Shown: positions 38,704 to 48,770, counted from the first letter of the stretch. The stretch: DNA of 64,000 nt from Pseudomonadota bacterium (GCA_021785405.1 JAJYFF010000004.1:1-64000); one strand, 5' to 3'. The notes: generated from the sequence alone by a model not told the origin. Numbers and translations: made by a program.

Positions 38704-39353
38704 CAAAACACGAACGGGTCCGCCGCGGGGGCGCCGATCAACGGTTCGATCACCGTCTCGAACAGGCTCTCGCGGACCCACTCGTCGGCGCCGACCCGGC
38801 GCACGAGGATCGCCTCCATCACCGGGGCGGTACCGACCACCGCGAACAAGCGCCCGCCGACCGCCAGCGCACGCTCGAACCGCGCGTCGTACCGAGGCAT
38901 CGAGCCGGTCAGCGCGATCACGCCGTACTCGCCGAGCGGCGCGGGTGAAAACGCGTCGCGCACTTCGAGTTCGACCGGGGCGAGCGGCAGCGCCGCGAGG
39001 GTGGCGCGCGCCTGATCGATGAACTGCGGATGGATGTCGATCGACTTCGTTCGCGCCGCGAGCTTGGACAGGCAGGCGGCCAGGTAGCCCGTGCCCGTGC
39101 CGACCTCGAGCGCCGAATCCGCCGGATCGACGTCGAGCGCTTGCAGGATGCGGCCGTGGAGCTTCGGCGCGAGCATCGTTTGGGCGAGCCCGATCGGAAT
39201 CGGCGCGTCCGCAAACGCGACGTCCCGGTACGGCGCGGGCACGAACGCCTCGCGCGGTATCGCCGCGAGCGCATCGAGCACCCGCGCGTCGAGCACGTCC
39301 CAGGTGCGGATCTGTTGATCGACCATCTGTCGTCGGGCGGCTCGTGTATCCAT
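38703..39353 (-). CDS. Protein-L-isoaspartate O-methyltransferase-like protein
   Basis: This 216-residue SAM methyltransferase-fold protein has the Pcm-type N-terminus (MVDQQIRTWDVLDARVLDAL, IPREAFVP), QTMLAPKLHGRILQAL and the SAM motif LEVGTGTGYLAACLSKLA. Canonical Pcm repairs isoaspartyl residues; this shorter cluster member beside a rhodanese is usually annotated only as Pcm family, and its substrate may differ. Motif I is intact. The gene is divergent from the GGDEF-EAL gene. Confidence 0.85.
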   Translation of the reverse strand: MDTRAARRQMVDQQIRTWDVLDARVLDALAAIPREAFVPAPYRDVAFADAPIPIGLAQTMLAPKLHGRILQALDVDPADSALEVGTGTGYLAACLSKLAARTKSIDIHPQFIDQARATLAALPLAPVELEVRDAFSPAPLGEYGVIALTGSMPRYDARFERALAVGGRLFAVVGTAPVMEAILVRRVGADEWVRESLFETVIEPLIGAPAADPFVF

Positions 39354-39524
39354 CGGGTTCTCGCTCGCTGCGGAATAGGGCTGTCGATGACGCTGATTAT
39401 GGTCAATTTACGCAAGCGGCGCCACGGCCTGCGCTATGCTCCGGGACACGATGATTCCCCGGGTGATTCACGGTTCGAGGCACCATTTCAACAGGGACGG
39501 GAATCATCGAGCGCGAGGGGCGAA

Positions 39525-41822
39525 TTGAGCTTATCGTCTAGCTGGTTGTGGCTCGCGAGCACGGCGCTCCTCGCCGTCTGGCTCGGCGTGCTGCATGCAC
39601 GCCGCCGGCGCGAGACCCGCGCGATCGAGGCGATCTCCCAGCGGATCCGTCTGATGACCCAGGATGCCGAGCCCTCGGCCCGGGTCCCGGTCGAGGGCCA
39701 GGGCGCCCGCGTCGAGGAACTCGGCGGGGCGGTGAACCAGTTGCTCGAGAACCTGCAGCATCGCGGCGCACGCTCGCACGACCGCGAACAGCTCTTCCAG
39801 CGGCTGGTCGAGTCCCTGCACGAGGCGGTCGTCATGACTCGCGAACGCATTTTGTTCGCGAATTCCCGATTCCTGGATCTGCTCGGCACGACTCGCGAGC
39901 AGGTGATCGGCCATCCGCTCGCAAGCTTCGTCGCACCGGAATACGTCGATCTCGTCGAGCAGAACCTGTCGCGCCGGCTGGCCGGACAGCCGGCCGCGGA
40001 GCGCTACGAGGTCGAGTTGATCGGCGCCCAGGGTCAGGTGACGCGCGTCGAATTGTCGAGCGCGTTGATCGACAACCCGGGCGACCCGGTGCTGCTGCTG
40101 ACCGCGATCGAGATGTTGCCGGAGGATCGCCAGGGAACGCCGCGTCCGCGGGCGCTCGCAACCCTCGATGCGATGGGACAGGCGGTGCTCACGGTCGATG
40201 CGGACGGCCGGATCGACTACGCGAACCAGGCGGCCGCCCTGTTGCTCGGCGCGCCCGCGGACGGCTTGCTCGGCAAGTCCCTGACGGAGGCGGCGGCACT
40301 GATCGAGGAGGCGGATCGGCAGGCGATCGCCGATCCGGTGGCCCGGGTGCTCGCGACCGGGCAGCGCCTCGCGGTCGGCAAACGCACGATGCTCGTGCCC
40401 ACGAGCGGCGCGGCCGAGCGCTCCGTCGAGATCAACGTGGCGCCGTTGCTCGGCGCCGCCGGGGAAACCGCCGGCGCGGTGGTCGTGTTGCACGACGCCA
40501 GCGAGTGGCGGGGGCTCACCCGACAGATGAGCTACCAGGCGAGCCACGATGCCCTCACCGGCCTCGTGAACCGGCGCGAGTTCGAACGCCGGCTGCAAGA
40601 GGCGATCGATTCGGCGCGCCAAGGCGACGTCACCCATGTGCTCGCGTATCTCGATCTCGATCGCTTCAAGGTCGTCAACGACACCTGCGGACACGCCGCG
40701 GGCGACAACCTGCTGCGCGAGGTCGCCACGCTGATCAAGGAGGCGGTGCGCGACTCCGATACGGTCGGCCGCATCGGCGGCGACGAGTTCGCGCTGCTGC
40801 TCGTCGGGTGCCCGCTCGAGAAGGCGCGGCAGATCGCCGACGACGTCGTGCGCTCGGTGGACGACCACCGGTTCGTGCGACTCGACAAGATCTTCAACAT
40901 CGGCGTCAGCGTCGGCCTGGTCGAAATCGGCCGCGACGCGACCACGATCGAGGACGTGCTGAACGCCGCGGATTCGGCCTGCTACATCGCGAAGAAGCAG
41001 GGGGCCGTGAAGGTGCACGTGTATTCCGCGCGCGAGGAAGCCTCGGCCCGCCACAGCGGCGAGATCCAATGGCTCCAGGTGCTGCAGCATGCGCTGCGGC
41101 ACGACGCGTTCGAGCTCTACTTCCAGCCGATCGAGCACGCGCAGCGCGACAGCGTGCGCGGGCCCGCGCTCGAGGTGCTGCTGCGGCTGCGTCCGGGCGG
41201 CAAGACGAACGCCCCGCCGGCGGAGTTCATCCGGGCGGCCGAGCGCTATCGCTTGATGCCTCACGTCGACCGCTGGGTCGTGCAGGCGGTGCTGTCGGCG
41301 CTCGGGCGCGGCGCCCTGCGGTTGCCGCCGGGACGGAGCGTCGCGATCAACATCGCCGGCCAGACCCTCGGCGACGCCGGCTTCCTCGAATTCGTCGTCG
41401 ACTGCTTCGATCACACCGGCGCGGCGCCGGGCGACCTCTGCTTCGAGGTCACCGAGAGCGCGGTCGTCGCGAACCTCGATCATGCGCGGCGCTTCGTCGA
41501 GGTGTTGCACGGCATGGGCTGCGAGTTCGCGCTCGACGACTTCGGCAGCGGATTGAGCTCGTTCGCGAATCTGCGCACGCTGCCGATGAACTACCTGAAG
41601 ATCGACGGATCCTTCATTCGCAATCTCGCGAACGATGCGGTCAATCAAGCGATGGTCGCCGCGATGGTCGATCTGTCGCGATCGCTCAATTTCCGGGTGG
41701 TCGCGGAGCAGGTCGAGGACCAGGGCTCGCTGGATGCGGTCAAGCGGATGGGGATCGACTTCGTCCAGGGCTTCGCGATCGGGCGGCCCCAGCCGCTCGC
41801 GATGGCCCCGATCCCGGGCTGA
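39525..41822 (+). CDS. Membrane-anchored PAS-PAS-GGDEF-EAL cyclic-di-GMP enzyme
   Basis: This 765-residue protein likely makes and/or degrades cyclic di-GMP. The N-terminus has one hydrophobic helix ([20 protein letters not shown]). A short helical linker, a PAS domain (about 90-205) and a second PAS domain (about 215-330) follow. The GGDEF motif is canonical at residues 418-422, and a product-inhibition site RDSD at 409-412 sits at the proper distance. The EAL domain has EVLLRL (Glu550), [14 protein letters not shown] and YLKIDGSFI, so both active sites look intact. I chose TTG 39525 because GAGGGG lies seven bases upstream; ATG 39387 (811 residues) also has an open frame but no good ribosome binding site. 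Confidence 0.9.
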   Translation: MSLSSSWLWLASTALLAVWLGVLHARRRRETRAIEAISQRIRLMTQDAEPSARVPVEGQGARVEELGGAVNQLLENLQHRGARSHDREQLFQRLVESLHEAVVMTRERILFANSRFLDLLGTTREQVIGHPLASFVAPEYVDLVEQNLSRRLAGQPAAERYEVELIGAQGQVTRVELSSALIDNPGDPVLLLTAIEMLPEDRQGTPRPRALATLDAMGQAVLTVDADGRIDYANQAAALLLGAPADGLLGKSLTEAAALIEEADRQAIADPVARVLATGQRLAVGKRTMLVPTSGAAERSVEINVAPLLGAAGETAGAVVVLHDASEWRGLTRQMSYQASHDALTGLVNRREFERRLQEAIDSARQGDVTHVLAYLDLDRFKVVNDTCGHAAGDNLLREVATLIKEAVRDSDTVGRIGGDEFALLLVGCPLEKARQIADDVVRSVDDHRFVRLDKIFNIGVSVGLVEIGRDATTIEDVLNAADSACYIAKKQGAVKVHVYSAREEASARHSGEIQWLQVLQHALRHDAFELYFQPIEHAQRDSVRGPALEVLLRLRPGGKTNAPPAEFIRAAERYRLMPHVDRWVVQAVLSALGRGALRLPPGRSVAINIAGQTLGDAGFLEFVVDCFDHTGAAPGDLCFEVTESAVVANLDHARRFVEVLHGMGCEFALDDFGSGLSSFANLRTLPMNYLKIDGSFIRNLANDAVNQAMVAAMVDLSRSLNFRVVAEQVEDQGSLDAVKRMGIDFVQGFAIGRPQPLAMAPIPG

Positions 41823-41950
41823 CCGCCGCCATAACCGGCCGGCAGCCCGGCATAACGACTGGCTATTGTGCAAGTCGCCTAGCCAAGAGCGAAAATCCCT
41901 GCTTTCATGGCATGCGCTGCCACCGTCGGTGCGGCGTCACGAGGTGCAAC

Positions 41951-42934
41951 ATGCAGATTTTCGAGGACAACACCCGATCCATCGGCCGCACGCCGCTGGT
42001 GCGCATCAACCGCTTGACCGCCGGCGCGGGCGCAACGGTCCTGGCGAAGATCGAGGGGCGCAACCCCGCGTACTCGGTCAAGTGCCGGATCGGCGCCGCG
42101 ATGGTCTGGGACGCGGAGGCGCGCGGCGTGCTGAAGCCCGGCATGGCGATCGTCGAGGCGACCAGCGGCAACACGGGCATCGCGCTCGCGTTCGCGGCGG
42201 CGGCGCGTGGCTACGGTTGCGTGCTGACGATGCCCGAGACGATGAGCATGGAGCGTCGCAAGGTACTGGTCGCCCTCGGCGCGCGCCTGATCCTCACACC
42301 GGGCGCGAAGGGGATGAAGGGCGCGATCGCGAAGGCCGAGGAACTCGCGGCCGCGGATCCGCAGAAATACCTGTTGATGCGGCAATTCGACAATCCGGCC
42401 AATCCGGGCATTCATGAGACGACGACCGGCCCGGAAATCTGGGCGGACACCGACGGGCAGATCGACGTGCTGGTGTCGGGTGTCGGCACCGGCGGGACGC
42501 TGACCGGCGTCTCGCGGTACATCAAGACGACGCGCGGCAAGCCGATCCTCACCGTCGCGGTCGAGCCGGCGCTGTCGCCGGTGATCAGCCAGACGCTCGC
42601 CGGCCAGCCGCTCACGCCCGCGCCCCACAAGATCCAGGGGCTCGGCGCCGGCTTCATTCCGCGCAACCTCGATCTCAGCCTGGTCGATCGCGCCGAACTG
42701 GTCAGCAACGAGGACGCGATCGCGGTCGCTCGTCGTCTCGCCCGCGAGGAGGGGATCCTGTGCGGCATCTCCTGCGGCGCCGCGATGGTGGCCGCGCTGC
42801 GGCTCGCGCACGAGCCCGCGCAGCGCGGCAAGACGATCGTCGCGGTCCTCCCGGATGCCGGCGAGCGGTATCTGTCCGGCGCACTGTTCGAAGGTCTGTT
42901 CGACGAGGTCGAGAAAATGCAGGCGGTCGGCTGA
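41951..42934 (+). CDS. cysK: Cysteine synthase A (O-acetylserine sulfhydrylase)
   Basis: This 327-residue PLP enzyme makes cysteine from O-acetylserine and sulfide. It aligns well with E. coli Cys[21 protein letters not shown], the PLP lysine in [64 protein letters not shown] and [12 protein letters not shown]. CysM usually has shorter and different loops, so CysK is preferred. The serine acetyltransferase gene follows after 14 bp, giving a cysK-cysE operon whose products form the cysteine synthase complex. Confidence 0.95.
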   Translation: MQIFEDNTRSIGRTPLVRINRLTAGAGATVLAKIEGRNPAYSVKCRIGAAMVWDAEARGVLKPGMAIVEATSGNTGIALAFAAAARGYGCVLTMPETMSMERRKVLVALGARLILTPGAKGMKGAIAKAEELAAADPQKYLLMRQFDNPANPGIHETTTGPEIWADTDGQIDVLVSGVGTGGTLTGVSRYIKTTRGKPILTVAVEPALSPVISQTLAGQPLTPAPHKIQGLGAGFIPRNLDLSLVDRAELVSNEDAIAVARRLAREEGILCGISCGAAMVAALRLAHEPAQRGKTIVAVLPDAGERYLSGALFEGLFDEVEKMQAVG

Positions 42935-42948
42935 AGGGAGCGGCACCG

Positions 42949-43920
42949 ATGACGGGCCCGGAGAGGACACCACAGGCGACTCGGGGGCGCGTGACCGAGG
43001 CGCTGCTCCGCGCGTTCCGCGCCGATCCGCGCGGGGTCTGCGTGTCGAAGCACTATCTGCCCTCGCGCGATGCGATCCTGGAGATACTCGAGACGATCCT
43101 CGACCTGCTGTATCCCGGGTACTTCGGCCCACGCGGGCCGGACCACGAGAACCTCGGGACACGCGTCGGGGAGATCCTCGAGCGACTCGCGCCGATGCTC
43201 GAGCGCGAGCTCGAACAGTGTCTTTGCTACGGCCGAGAGCGCGACGCGGGTGACGGGGGGGCGCCGTCGGGGGGCGAGTGCGCGCCGCGCGCCCGGCAGT
43301 TGACCCAGGCGTTCCTCGCGCGGCTCCCGGCGATTCGCGCGATGCTGGTCCAGGACGTGCAGGCCGCGTACGACGGCGACCCGGCGGCGACGTGCCTCGA
43401 CGAGATCATCCTCGCCTACCCGGGCGTGCTCGCGGTCAGCGTCTACCGGATCGCTCACGAACTGCACACCCTCGGCGTGCCGATGATCGCGCGGATCATG
43501 ACCGAGTGGGCCCACTCGCGGACCGGATGCGACATCCATCCCGGCGCCCGCATCGGTGCCGAGTTCTTCATCGACCATGCCACCGGCGTCGTCATCGGCG
43601 AGACGACCGAGATCGGCGCGCGCGTGAAGCTCTATCAAGGCGTCACGCTCGGCGCGCTGTCGTTCCCGCGCGATTCCGACGGTCAGATCATCCGCGGCCG
43701 CAAGCGCCATCCGACGGTCGAGGACGGCGTGACGCTCTATGCGAACGCGACCGTGCTCGGCGGCGGCACGGTGGTCGGCGCCGACAGCGTGATCGGCGGC
43801 TCGGTATTCCTCGCGCACAGCGTCCCGCCGCGGTCGCGCGTGTCGTTGAAGGAACCGGAATTGCGGGTCGCGGTTCGCGACCCGGAGTTGCCCGCGGACG
43901 CGGCGTTCTTCGATATCTGA
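42949..43920 (+). CDS. cysE: Serine O-acetyltransferase, long form (CysE/EpsC type)
   Basis: This 323-residue enzyme acetylates serine with acetyl-CoA for CysK. The C-terminal left-handed beta helix carries the catalytic His in FIDHATGVVIGETTEIG and the KRHPTVEDGVTLYANATVLGG region, in separate hexapeptide coils. The N-terminal helical part is about 50 residues longer than in E. coli CysE (273) and contains a Gly/Arg-rich low-complexity patch (about 97-110). GGGAG precedes ATG 42949. It is convergent with hppA. Confidence 0.92.
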   Translation: MTGPERTPQATRGRVTEALLRAFRADPRGVCVSKHYLPSRDAILEILETILDLLYPGYFGPRGPDHENLGTRVGEILERLAPMLERELEQCLCYGRERDAGDGGAPSGGECAPRARQLTQAFLARLPAIRAMLVQDVQAAYDGDPAATCLDEIILAYPGVLAVSVYRIAHELHTLGVPMIARIMTEWAHSRTGCDIHPGARIGAEFFIDHATGVVIGETTEIGARVKLYQGVTLGALSFPRDSDGQIIRGRKRHPTVEDGVTLYANATVLGGGTVVGADSVIGGSVFLAHSVPPRSRVSLKEPELRVAVRDPELPADAAFFDI

Positions 43921-43967
43921 GGCGGCGCCACCCGCGACCGCGGGCGGCGAAGGCCGGGCAAGTCGAG

Positions 43968-43995
43968 ACGCGCGGGACGTTGCCGTCCCGCGCGT
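43968..43995. terminator. Strong hairpin between cysE and hppA, no T-tract
   Basis: ACGCGCGGGACG and CGTCCCGCGCGT form a perfect 12-bp stem around a TTGC loop, between the convergent ends of cysE and hppA. It is symmetric enough to act on both strands. There is no run of T on either side, so it may stop RNA decay or assist Rho rather than be a classic intrinsic terminator. Confidence 0.5.
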
Positions 43996-44002
43996 ACGGT
44001 CC

Positions 44003-46054
44003 TCAGAACATCCGGCCGAGCAGCGGCACCATCAGCAATGCGACGATGTTGATGATCTTGATCAGCGGATTGATCGCCGGACCCGCCGTGTCCTTGTACG
44101 GGTCGCCGACGGTGTCGCCGGTCACCGCGGCCTTGTGCGCGTCCGAGCCCTTGCCGCCGTAGTTGCCTTCCTCGATGTACTTCTTCGCGTTGTCCCAGGC
44201 GCCGCCGCCGGTCGTCATCGAGATCGCGACGAACAGGCCGGTCACGATCGTCCCGATCAGCAGGCCGCCGAGCGCCTGGATGCCCGCGCCGGGCGACATC
44301 AACTCGTTCACGACCAGCACGAGCGCGATCGGCACGACGATCGGCAGCAGCGAGGGCACGATCATTTCCTTGATCGCGGCCTTCGTCAGCATGTCGACGG
44401 CGCGCGAATAGTCCGGCTTCGCGGTGCCTTCCATGATGCCCTTGATCTCGCGGAACTGGCGGCGCACTTCCTCGACGACCGCGCCGGCCGCGCGGCCGAC
44501 CGCCTCCATCGCCATCGCGCCGAACAGGTACGGCACCAGGCCGCCGACGAACAGGCCGATGATCACCGCGGGGGACGACAGGTCGAACCGGGTCTGGTGG
44601 CCCAGGGTCTCCTGGAGTTTGTGGGTATAGTCGGCGAACAGCACGAGCGCGGCGAGCCCGGCCGAACCGATCGCGTAGCCCTTGGTCACCGCCTTCGTGG
44701 TGTTGCCGACCGCGTCGAGCGGATCGGTGATGTCGCGCACCTTCTTGTCGAGACCCGCCATCTCCGCGATGCCGCCCGCGTTGTCGGTGATCGGGCCGTA
44801 GGCGTCCAGCGCGACGATCATTCCGGTCATCGACAGCATCGCGGTCGCGGCGATCGCGATGCCGTACAGGCCCGCGAGCTGATGCGCGGCCCAGATGCTG
44901 AGGCAGATGGCGAGCACCGGCAGCGCGCTGGCCTTCATCGATACGCCGAGACCGGCGATGATGTTGGTCGCGTGGCCGGTCTGCGACGCCTTCGCGATGT
45001 GCCGCACCGGCGAATACTCGGTGGCCGTGTAGTACTCCGTGATCACGATCATCGCGGCGGTCAAGCCGAGGCCGACGAGCGTGCACAGCCAGATCGCCAT
45101 CGCGTGATCGCCCATGATCGCGCGCGAGACGAAGTAGAACGCGATCGCCGAGAGCACGCCGGACACGATCACGCCCTTGTACAGCGCGTTCATGATCTTG
45201 CCGCCTTCCTTGGCTTTCACGAAGAACGTGCCGACGATCGACGAGACGATCGAGATCGCGCCGAGCAGCAGCGGGAACAGTATCGCCTTCTCGCCGAGGT
45301 TGACCATCACCAGGCCGCCGAGCAGCATCGTCGCGACCAGCGTGACCGCGTAGGTCTCGAACAGGTCCGCGGCCATACCGGCGCAGTCGCCGACGTTGTC
45401 CCCGACGTTGTCGGCGATCACCGCGGGGTTGCGCGGGTCGTCCTCCGGAATTCCCGCCTCGACCTTGCCGACCAGGTCGGCGCCGACGTCGGCGCCCTTG
45501 GTGAAGATGCCGCCGCCGAGACGCGCGAAGATCGAGATCAGCGAACCGCCGAACGCGAGGCCGACCAGCGAGCGGAGCGCGGCGTCCGGATCACCGAGCA
45601 CCTGGCGCATCGCGAGATAGTAGCCCGCGACGCCGAGGAGCCCGAGTCCCACGACCAGCATGCCGGTGATCGCACCGCCGCGGAACGCGACCTTGAGCGC
45701 CGCGTTGATCCCGTGGTTCGCCGCTTGCGCGGTGCGCACGTTCGCGCGCACCGAGATGAACATGCCGGTGTAGCCCGCGGATCCGGAGAGCAGCGCGCCG
45801 ACCGCGAAGCCGCCGGCCGTCGGCCAGCCGAGCGTCACGCCCAGCACGACGAACAGGATCGCGCCGACCAGCGCGATCGTCGAATATTGACGGTTCAGGT
45901 ACGCGCGTGCTCCGGCCTGGATCGCCGCGGCGATCTCCTGCATTCGTGCGTTGCCCGCGGGCTGCGCGAGGATCCAACGCACCGAAAACAAGCCATACAG
46001 GATCGCGATCACACCGGCTGCGATGGCCAGCCAAAGCGCATTGTCGAGGTTCAT
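44003..46054 (-). CDS. hppA: Membrane-bound proton-pumping pyrophosphatase, K+-independent type
   Basis: This 683-residue protein with about sixteen transmembrane helices couples pyrophosphate hydrolysis to ion pumping. Signature motifs are [39 protein letters not shown] and the C-terminal [19 protein letters not shown]. Potassium dependence is set by one residue after GNTT: here the motif is [10 protein letters not shown], with Lys (codon 44693-44695) rather than Ala, the K+-independent class, whose members pump protons. GGAG precedes the ATG at 46054. The neighbouring gene is a PPi-dependent phosphofructokinase, so both use PPi as an energy currency. Confidence 0.96.
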   Translation of the reverse strand: MNLDNALWLAIAAGVIAILYGLFSVRWILAQPAGNARMQEIAAAIQAGARAYLNRQYSTIALVGAILFVVLGVTLGWPTAGGFAVGALLSGSAGYTGMFISVRANVRTAQAANHGINAALKVAFRGGAITGMLVVGLGLLGVAGYYLAMRQVLGDPDAALRSLVGLAFGGSLISIFARLGGGIFTKGADVGADLVGKVEAGIPEDDPRNPAVIADNVGDNVGDCAGMAADLFETYAVTLVATMLLGGLVMVNLGEKAILFPLLLGAISIVSSIVGTFFVKAKEGGKIMNALYKGVIVSGVLSAIAFYFVSRAIMGDHAMAIWLCTLVGLGLTAAMIVITEYYTATEYSPVRHIAKASQTGHATNIIAGLGVSMKASALPVLAICLSIWAAHQLAGLYGIAIAATAMLSMTGMIVALDAYGPITDNAGGIAEMAGLDKKVRDITDPLDAVGNTTKAVTKGYAIGSAGLAALVLFADYTHKLQETLGHQTRFDLSSPAVIIGLFVGGLVPYLFGAMAMEAVGRAAGAVVEEVRRQFREIKGIMEGTAKPDYSRAVDMLTKAAIKEMIVPSLLPIVVPIALVLVVNELMSPGAGIQALGGLLIGTIVTGLFVAISMTTGGGAWDNAKKYIEEGNYGGKGSDAHKAAVTGDTVGDPYKDTAGPAINPLIKIINIVALLMVPLLGRMF

Positions 46055-46132
46055 GAATCCGTCTCCGTCTGCTGATCAGCGTCTTGGTTTTTCTCGAAAA
46101 TCCCGAAAATTCGTCGGCGCAAGGGGCCGCGA

Positions 46133-47419
46133 CTATAGCACGAAGGGTTTGTTCAGCCGCTTGCGCACCCGCGCTCCCTTGATTTCGACATAGTCCGGCA
46201 GGCCGTCGCGGTACGGTGGGTAATCCTCGCCCTCGATCAGCGGCGCGAGATACCGTCGGCACGCCGCGGTGATCCCGAAACCGTCGGCGCTGATGAAGTT
46301 GCGCGGCACCTTCTTTTCCTTGTTCGCGATCGCGCTGAGCGGCGCCTCGCCGATCGTCCACCGGTAGGGTTTCGAGGAACGGCGCACGATCACCGGCAGC
46401 ACGGCGTCCTTGCCCGCGAGCGCGAACTCCACTGCGGCCTTGCCGACCGCGTACGCCTGTTCGACGTCGACCGCGGAGACGATGTGACGGGCCGAGCGCT
46501 GCAGGTAGTCGGCGACCGCCCAGTGGAACTTCAGGCCGAGCGCGCTGCGAGTGATCTCGGCGATCCGCGGTCCGACGCCGCCGAGCTGCGCGTGACCGAA
46601 CGCGTCCTTCGTGCCGGCCTCGGCGAGGAACCCACCGGCCGCATCGCGCAAACCCTCGGACACGACGATCACGCAGTAGCCGCGCCGCTCGACCGTCGCC
46701 TTGACCTTCGCGAGGAATTTGTCGCGGTCGAACGCGATCTCCGGGAACAGGATCACGTGCGGCGCGTCGGCGGCGCTACGCCCGGCGAGCCCGCTCGCGG
46801 CCGCGATCCAGCCGGCGTGCCGGCCCATGACCTCGAGCACGAAGATCTTCGTCGAGGTCCGGGCCATCGACGCGATGTCGAGCGCGGCTTCGCGGGTCGA
46901 GACCGCGACGTACTTCGCCGCCGAGCCGAAACCGGGACAACAATCGGTGATCGGCAGGTCGTTGTCGACCGTCTTCGGAATGCCGATGCACGTCAGCGGA
47001 TAGCCCATCGAGCGGCCGATCTCGGACACCTTTTGCGCGGTGTCCATCGAGTCGTTGCCGCCGTTGTAGAAGAAGTAGCCGATGTCGTGCGCGCGGAACA
47101 CCTCGATCAGGCGCACGTACTCGGCCCTGTTGCGTTCGATGCTCGCGAGCTTGTAGCGCGCCGAGCCGAAGGCGCCGCCGGGGGTGTGCCGCAGCGCGCG
47201 GATGTCCGCCGCGCTCTCCTGGCTGGTGTCGATCAGGTCCTCGTGCAACGCGCCGAGGATCCCGTGACGTCCCGCGTACACGGTGCCGATCTGCCGCCGA
47301 TGCGCCCGTGCCGTTTCGATCACGCCGCACGCGGACGCGTTGATCACCGCCGAGACACCGCCGGATTGTGCGTAGAACGCGTTCCTTGGGCCGGAACGCC
47401 CGGTCTTTGCCGCCGCCAT
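46133..47419 (-). CDS. pfp: Pyrophosphate-dependent 6-phosphofructokinase
   Basis: This 428-residue enzyme reversibly phosphorylates fructose 6-phosphate with PPi. The specificity positions are PPi-type: GGNDSMDT has Asp where ATP-PFKs have Gly (GGDGS), and IPKTVDNDLP has Lys where ATP-PFKs have Gly (PGTIDND). GYFFYNGGND, VMGRHAGWIAAASGLA and the C-terminal substrate loops are intact. AAAGGGA precedes the ATG at 47419; the frame is open upstream. It lies 78 bp before hppA on the same strand, so the pair may be coexpressed. Confidence 0.93.
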   Translation of the reverse strand: MAAAKTGRSGPRNAFYAQSGGVSAVINASACGVIETARAHRRQIGTVYAGRHGILGALHEDLIDTSQESAADIRALRHTPGGAFGSARYKLASIERNRAEYVRLIEVFRAHDIGYFFYNGGNDSMDTAQKVSEIGRSMGYPLTCIGIPKTVDNDLPITDCCPGFGSAAKYVAVSTREAALDIASMARTSTKIFVLEVMGRHAGWIAAASGLAGRSAADAPHVILFPEIAFDRDKFLAKVKATVERRGYCVIVVSEGLRDAAGGFLAEAGTKDAFGHAQLGGVGPRIAEITRSALGLKFHWAVADYLQRSARHIVSAVDVEQAYAVGKAAVEFALAGKDAVLPVIVRRSSKPYRWTIGEAPLSAIANKEKKVPRNFISADGFGITAACRRYLAPLIEGEDYPPYRDGLPDYVEIKGARVRKRLNKPFVL

Positions 47420-47536
47420 CGTTCCCTTTTCCGGTCGAGTCGCCAAAGACCGAAGGATAGCCGATTGCGGCCGTCGCAGCACGGGTCACACCGCGGCCCG
47501 ACGGCGGCCGCGGGTGTCATCGAGGTTCGCCGGCCG

Positions 47537-47568
47537 CTCCGAGGCGCCGCGCATCCGGCGCCTCGGAG
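47537..47568. terminator. Strong hairpin downstream of the PEP-CTERM gene
   Basis: CTCCGAGGCGCC and GGCGCCTCGGAG are exact reverse complements eight bases apart, giving a 12-13 bp GC-rich stem. It starts 11 bp after the PEP-CTERM gene stop and lies upstream of pfp on the same strand. No T-tract follows on either strand, so it is a terminator-like or mRNA-stabilising hairpin. Confidence 0.5.
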
Positions 47569-47578
47569 GGGGGAGGCC

Positions 47579-48463
47579 TCAGCGGTCCTGGCGTCGGCCG
47601 CGGCGGGCGGCCGCGAGCGTCAGCAAGCCGAGACCGGCCCCGAGCAGCGCGATCGAGCTCGGCTCGGGCACGCCGGTCGGTGGCGGGGCCACGTGACCGT
47701 TACGCACCTCGAACAGGAACTGTCCGGGCGTTCCGTCGTTGGTTGCGGTCTGCAACGCGTGCGAACCGCCGTCGATCAGCGATCCGCAAACGCCCGAGCC
47801 CGGCAACTGATAGTACGTGCCCGCGTTCCCCGAGCCGTTCGAATAGCCCGCGACCGCGCAGGATCCGCCGAGCCCGTCGTGGCCGCCGCTCGCGTCACCG
47901 GTCTCCCATTGCATCGACCCATAGTTGAAATAGATGTCGAAGTTGCCGGCGCCGGTGTCGCTGCGATTCACCAGCAGCAGCTGGAAGGTATTGAGTTTGT
48001 CGGTGGCGGCATCGTAGTAACCGACGCCCGGCCAGTTCACGCCGAATGCGCTCATCCCGTCGAAGGTGCCGGTGCCGTAGCTCACGATGCCGCTCCCGGG
48101 GCCGCGCGTGTCGACGTCCCCGAAGAACGGCGCAATGACCGGATTGTTGAGCACACTGGTGAGCCCGAACGGCGTATAGGTGGACATCGAGCCGTCGAAC
48201 GTGACGTTGCCGTTGTTGTTCACCCACAATCCGTTGTAGGTCGTGCCGTAGAAATTCATCGAAAATGCCGACAGCGGCGATGGAAACAGCGCCGCGTTGA
48301 AAGCCACGAAGCTCGTGGATCCGTCGTCGTTCGCGGGCAAGGTGTAGGTATTGAAGCCCGCGACGATCGGGCTCGATGCGAGCGCGGGCACGAGCATCGT
48401 CAAACCGAGTACCCACCCGGCGGCGTTCAGCGCTAGGTGCCGGTACCTTGATATCTCATCCAT
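47579..48463 (-). CDS. PEP-CTERM sorting-domain secreted protein
   Basis: This 294-residue exported protein has a signal peptide (about 8-30) and a Gly/Asn/Ser/Thr-rich mature domain. It contains NFYGTTYNGLWVNNNGNVTF, VIAPFFGDVDTRG and VNWPGVGYYD, a pattern like the nidogen-type (NIDO) extracellular domain. The C-terminus is a textbook PEP-CTERM signal: VPEPSSIALLGAGLGLLTLA followed by AARRGRRQ. Such signals are cut by exosortase, and the proteins are linked to exopolysaccharide matrix or floc formation. The start has a very strong AGGAGG. Codon use is somewhat less GC-rich than its neighbours. A sigma54-like promoter lies 80 bp upstream. Confidence 0.92.
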   Translation of the reverse strand: MDEISRYRHLALNAAGWVLGLTMLVPALASSPIVAGFNTYTLPANDDGSTSFVAFNAALFPSPLSAFSMNFYGTTYNGLWVNNNGNVTFDGSMSTYTPFGLTSVLNNPVIAPFFGDVDTRGPGSGIVSYGTGTFDGMSAFGVNWPGVGYYDAATDKLNTFQLLLVNRSDTGAGNFDIYFNYGSMQWETGDASGGHDGLGGSCAVAGYSNGSGNAGTYYQLPGSGVCGSLIDGGSHALQTATNDGTPGQFLFEVRNGHVAPPPTGVPEPSSIALLGAGLGLLTLAAARRGRRQDR

Positions 48464-48543
48464 GACATCCTCCTGTCACTTGAACCTACGCGCGAGATCA
48501 TCGCGCGGCATTTCTTGTTGAAAACTCCGTCGGTTCGATCGAT

Positions 48544-48558
48544 GCATACGCGGTGCCA
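48544..48558 (-). promoter_or_regulatory. Sigma54 (RpoN)-type -24/-12 promoter of the PEP-CTERM gene
   Basis: Read on the minus strand the site is TGGCAC-CGCGT-ATGC. Against the consensus TGGCAC-N5-TTGC, the -24 half is perfect, the spacing is exact and the -12 half differs only in its first T, keeping the essential GC. Transcription would start near 48532, leaving a leader of about 70 nt. PEP-CTERM genes in exosortase-bearing bacteria are known to be controlled by RpoN with the PrsK/PrsR two-component system, which fits. Confidence 0.65.
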
Positions 48559-48707
48559 ATCGCGCTCACGATTGAATTCCCAGGATATTGCATCGCAATA
48601 TCGACCGGGCCTCGCAGATTCTGTAAAGAAAGTCGACAGTGGGAGCGCCGATCCGGCGCGGCAGCGACGCTTCCGGCCGGTGGCGGGGGTCGTGGATCGA
48701 CGCCGGT

Positions 48708-48736
48708 TTGACGCTCGGGTTCCGCACCGGTACGTT
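48708..48736 (+). promoter_or_regulatory. Possible sigma70 promoter of adk
   Basis: TTGACG (five of six) and TACGTT (three of six) stand 17 bp apart, 35 bp before the adk ATG. The -35 box is good and the spacing ideal, but the -10 box is poor, so this is tentative. Confidence 0.35.
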
Positions 48737-48770
48737 AGCGCCCTTTGAATTCGCTGAACTAGAAAAAATC

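Larger units (their letters stand above)
48464..48770. other. Divergent intergenic region between PEP-CTERM gene and adk
   Basis: This 307-bp stretch holds no gene that I can support. It contains the sigma54-like element for the minus-strand PEP-CTERM gene (48544-48558) and a sigma70-like promoter for adk (48708-48736). A short dyad, ATATTGCATCGCAATAT (near 48585-48601), lies between them and could be a regulator site. The first half of the region is noticeably more AT-rich than the surrounding genes. Confidence 0.6.
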
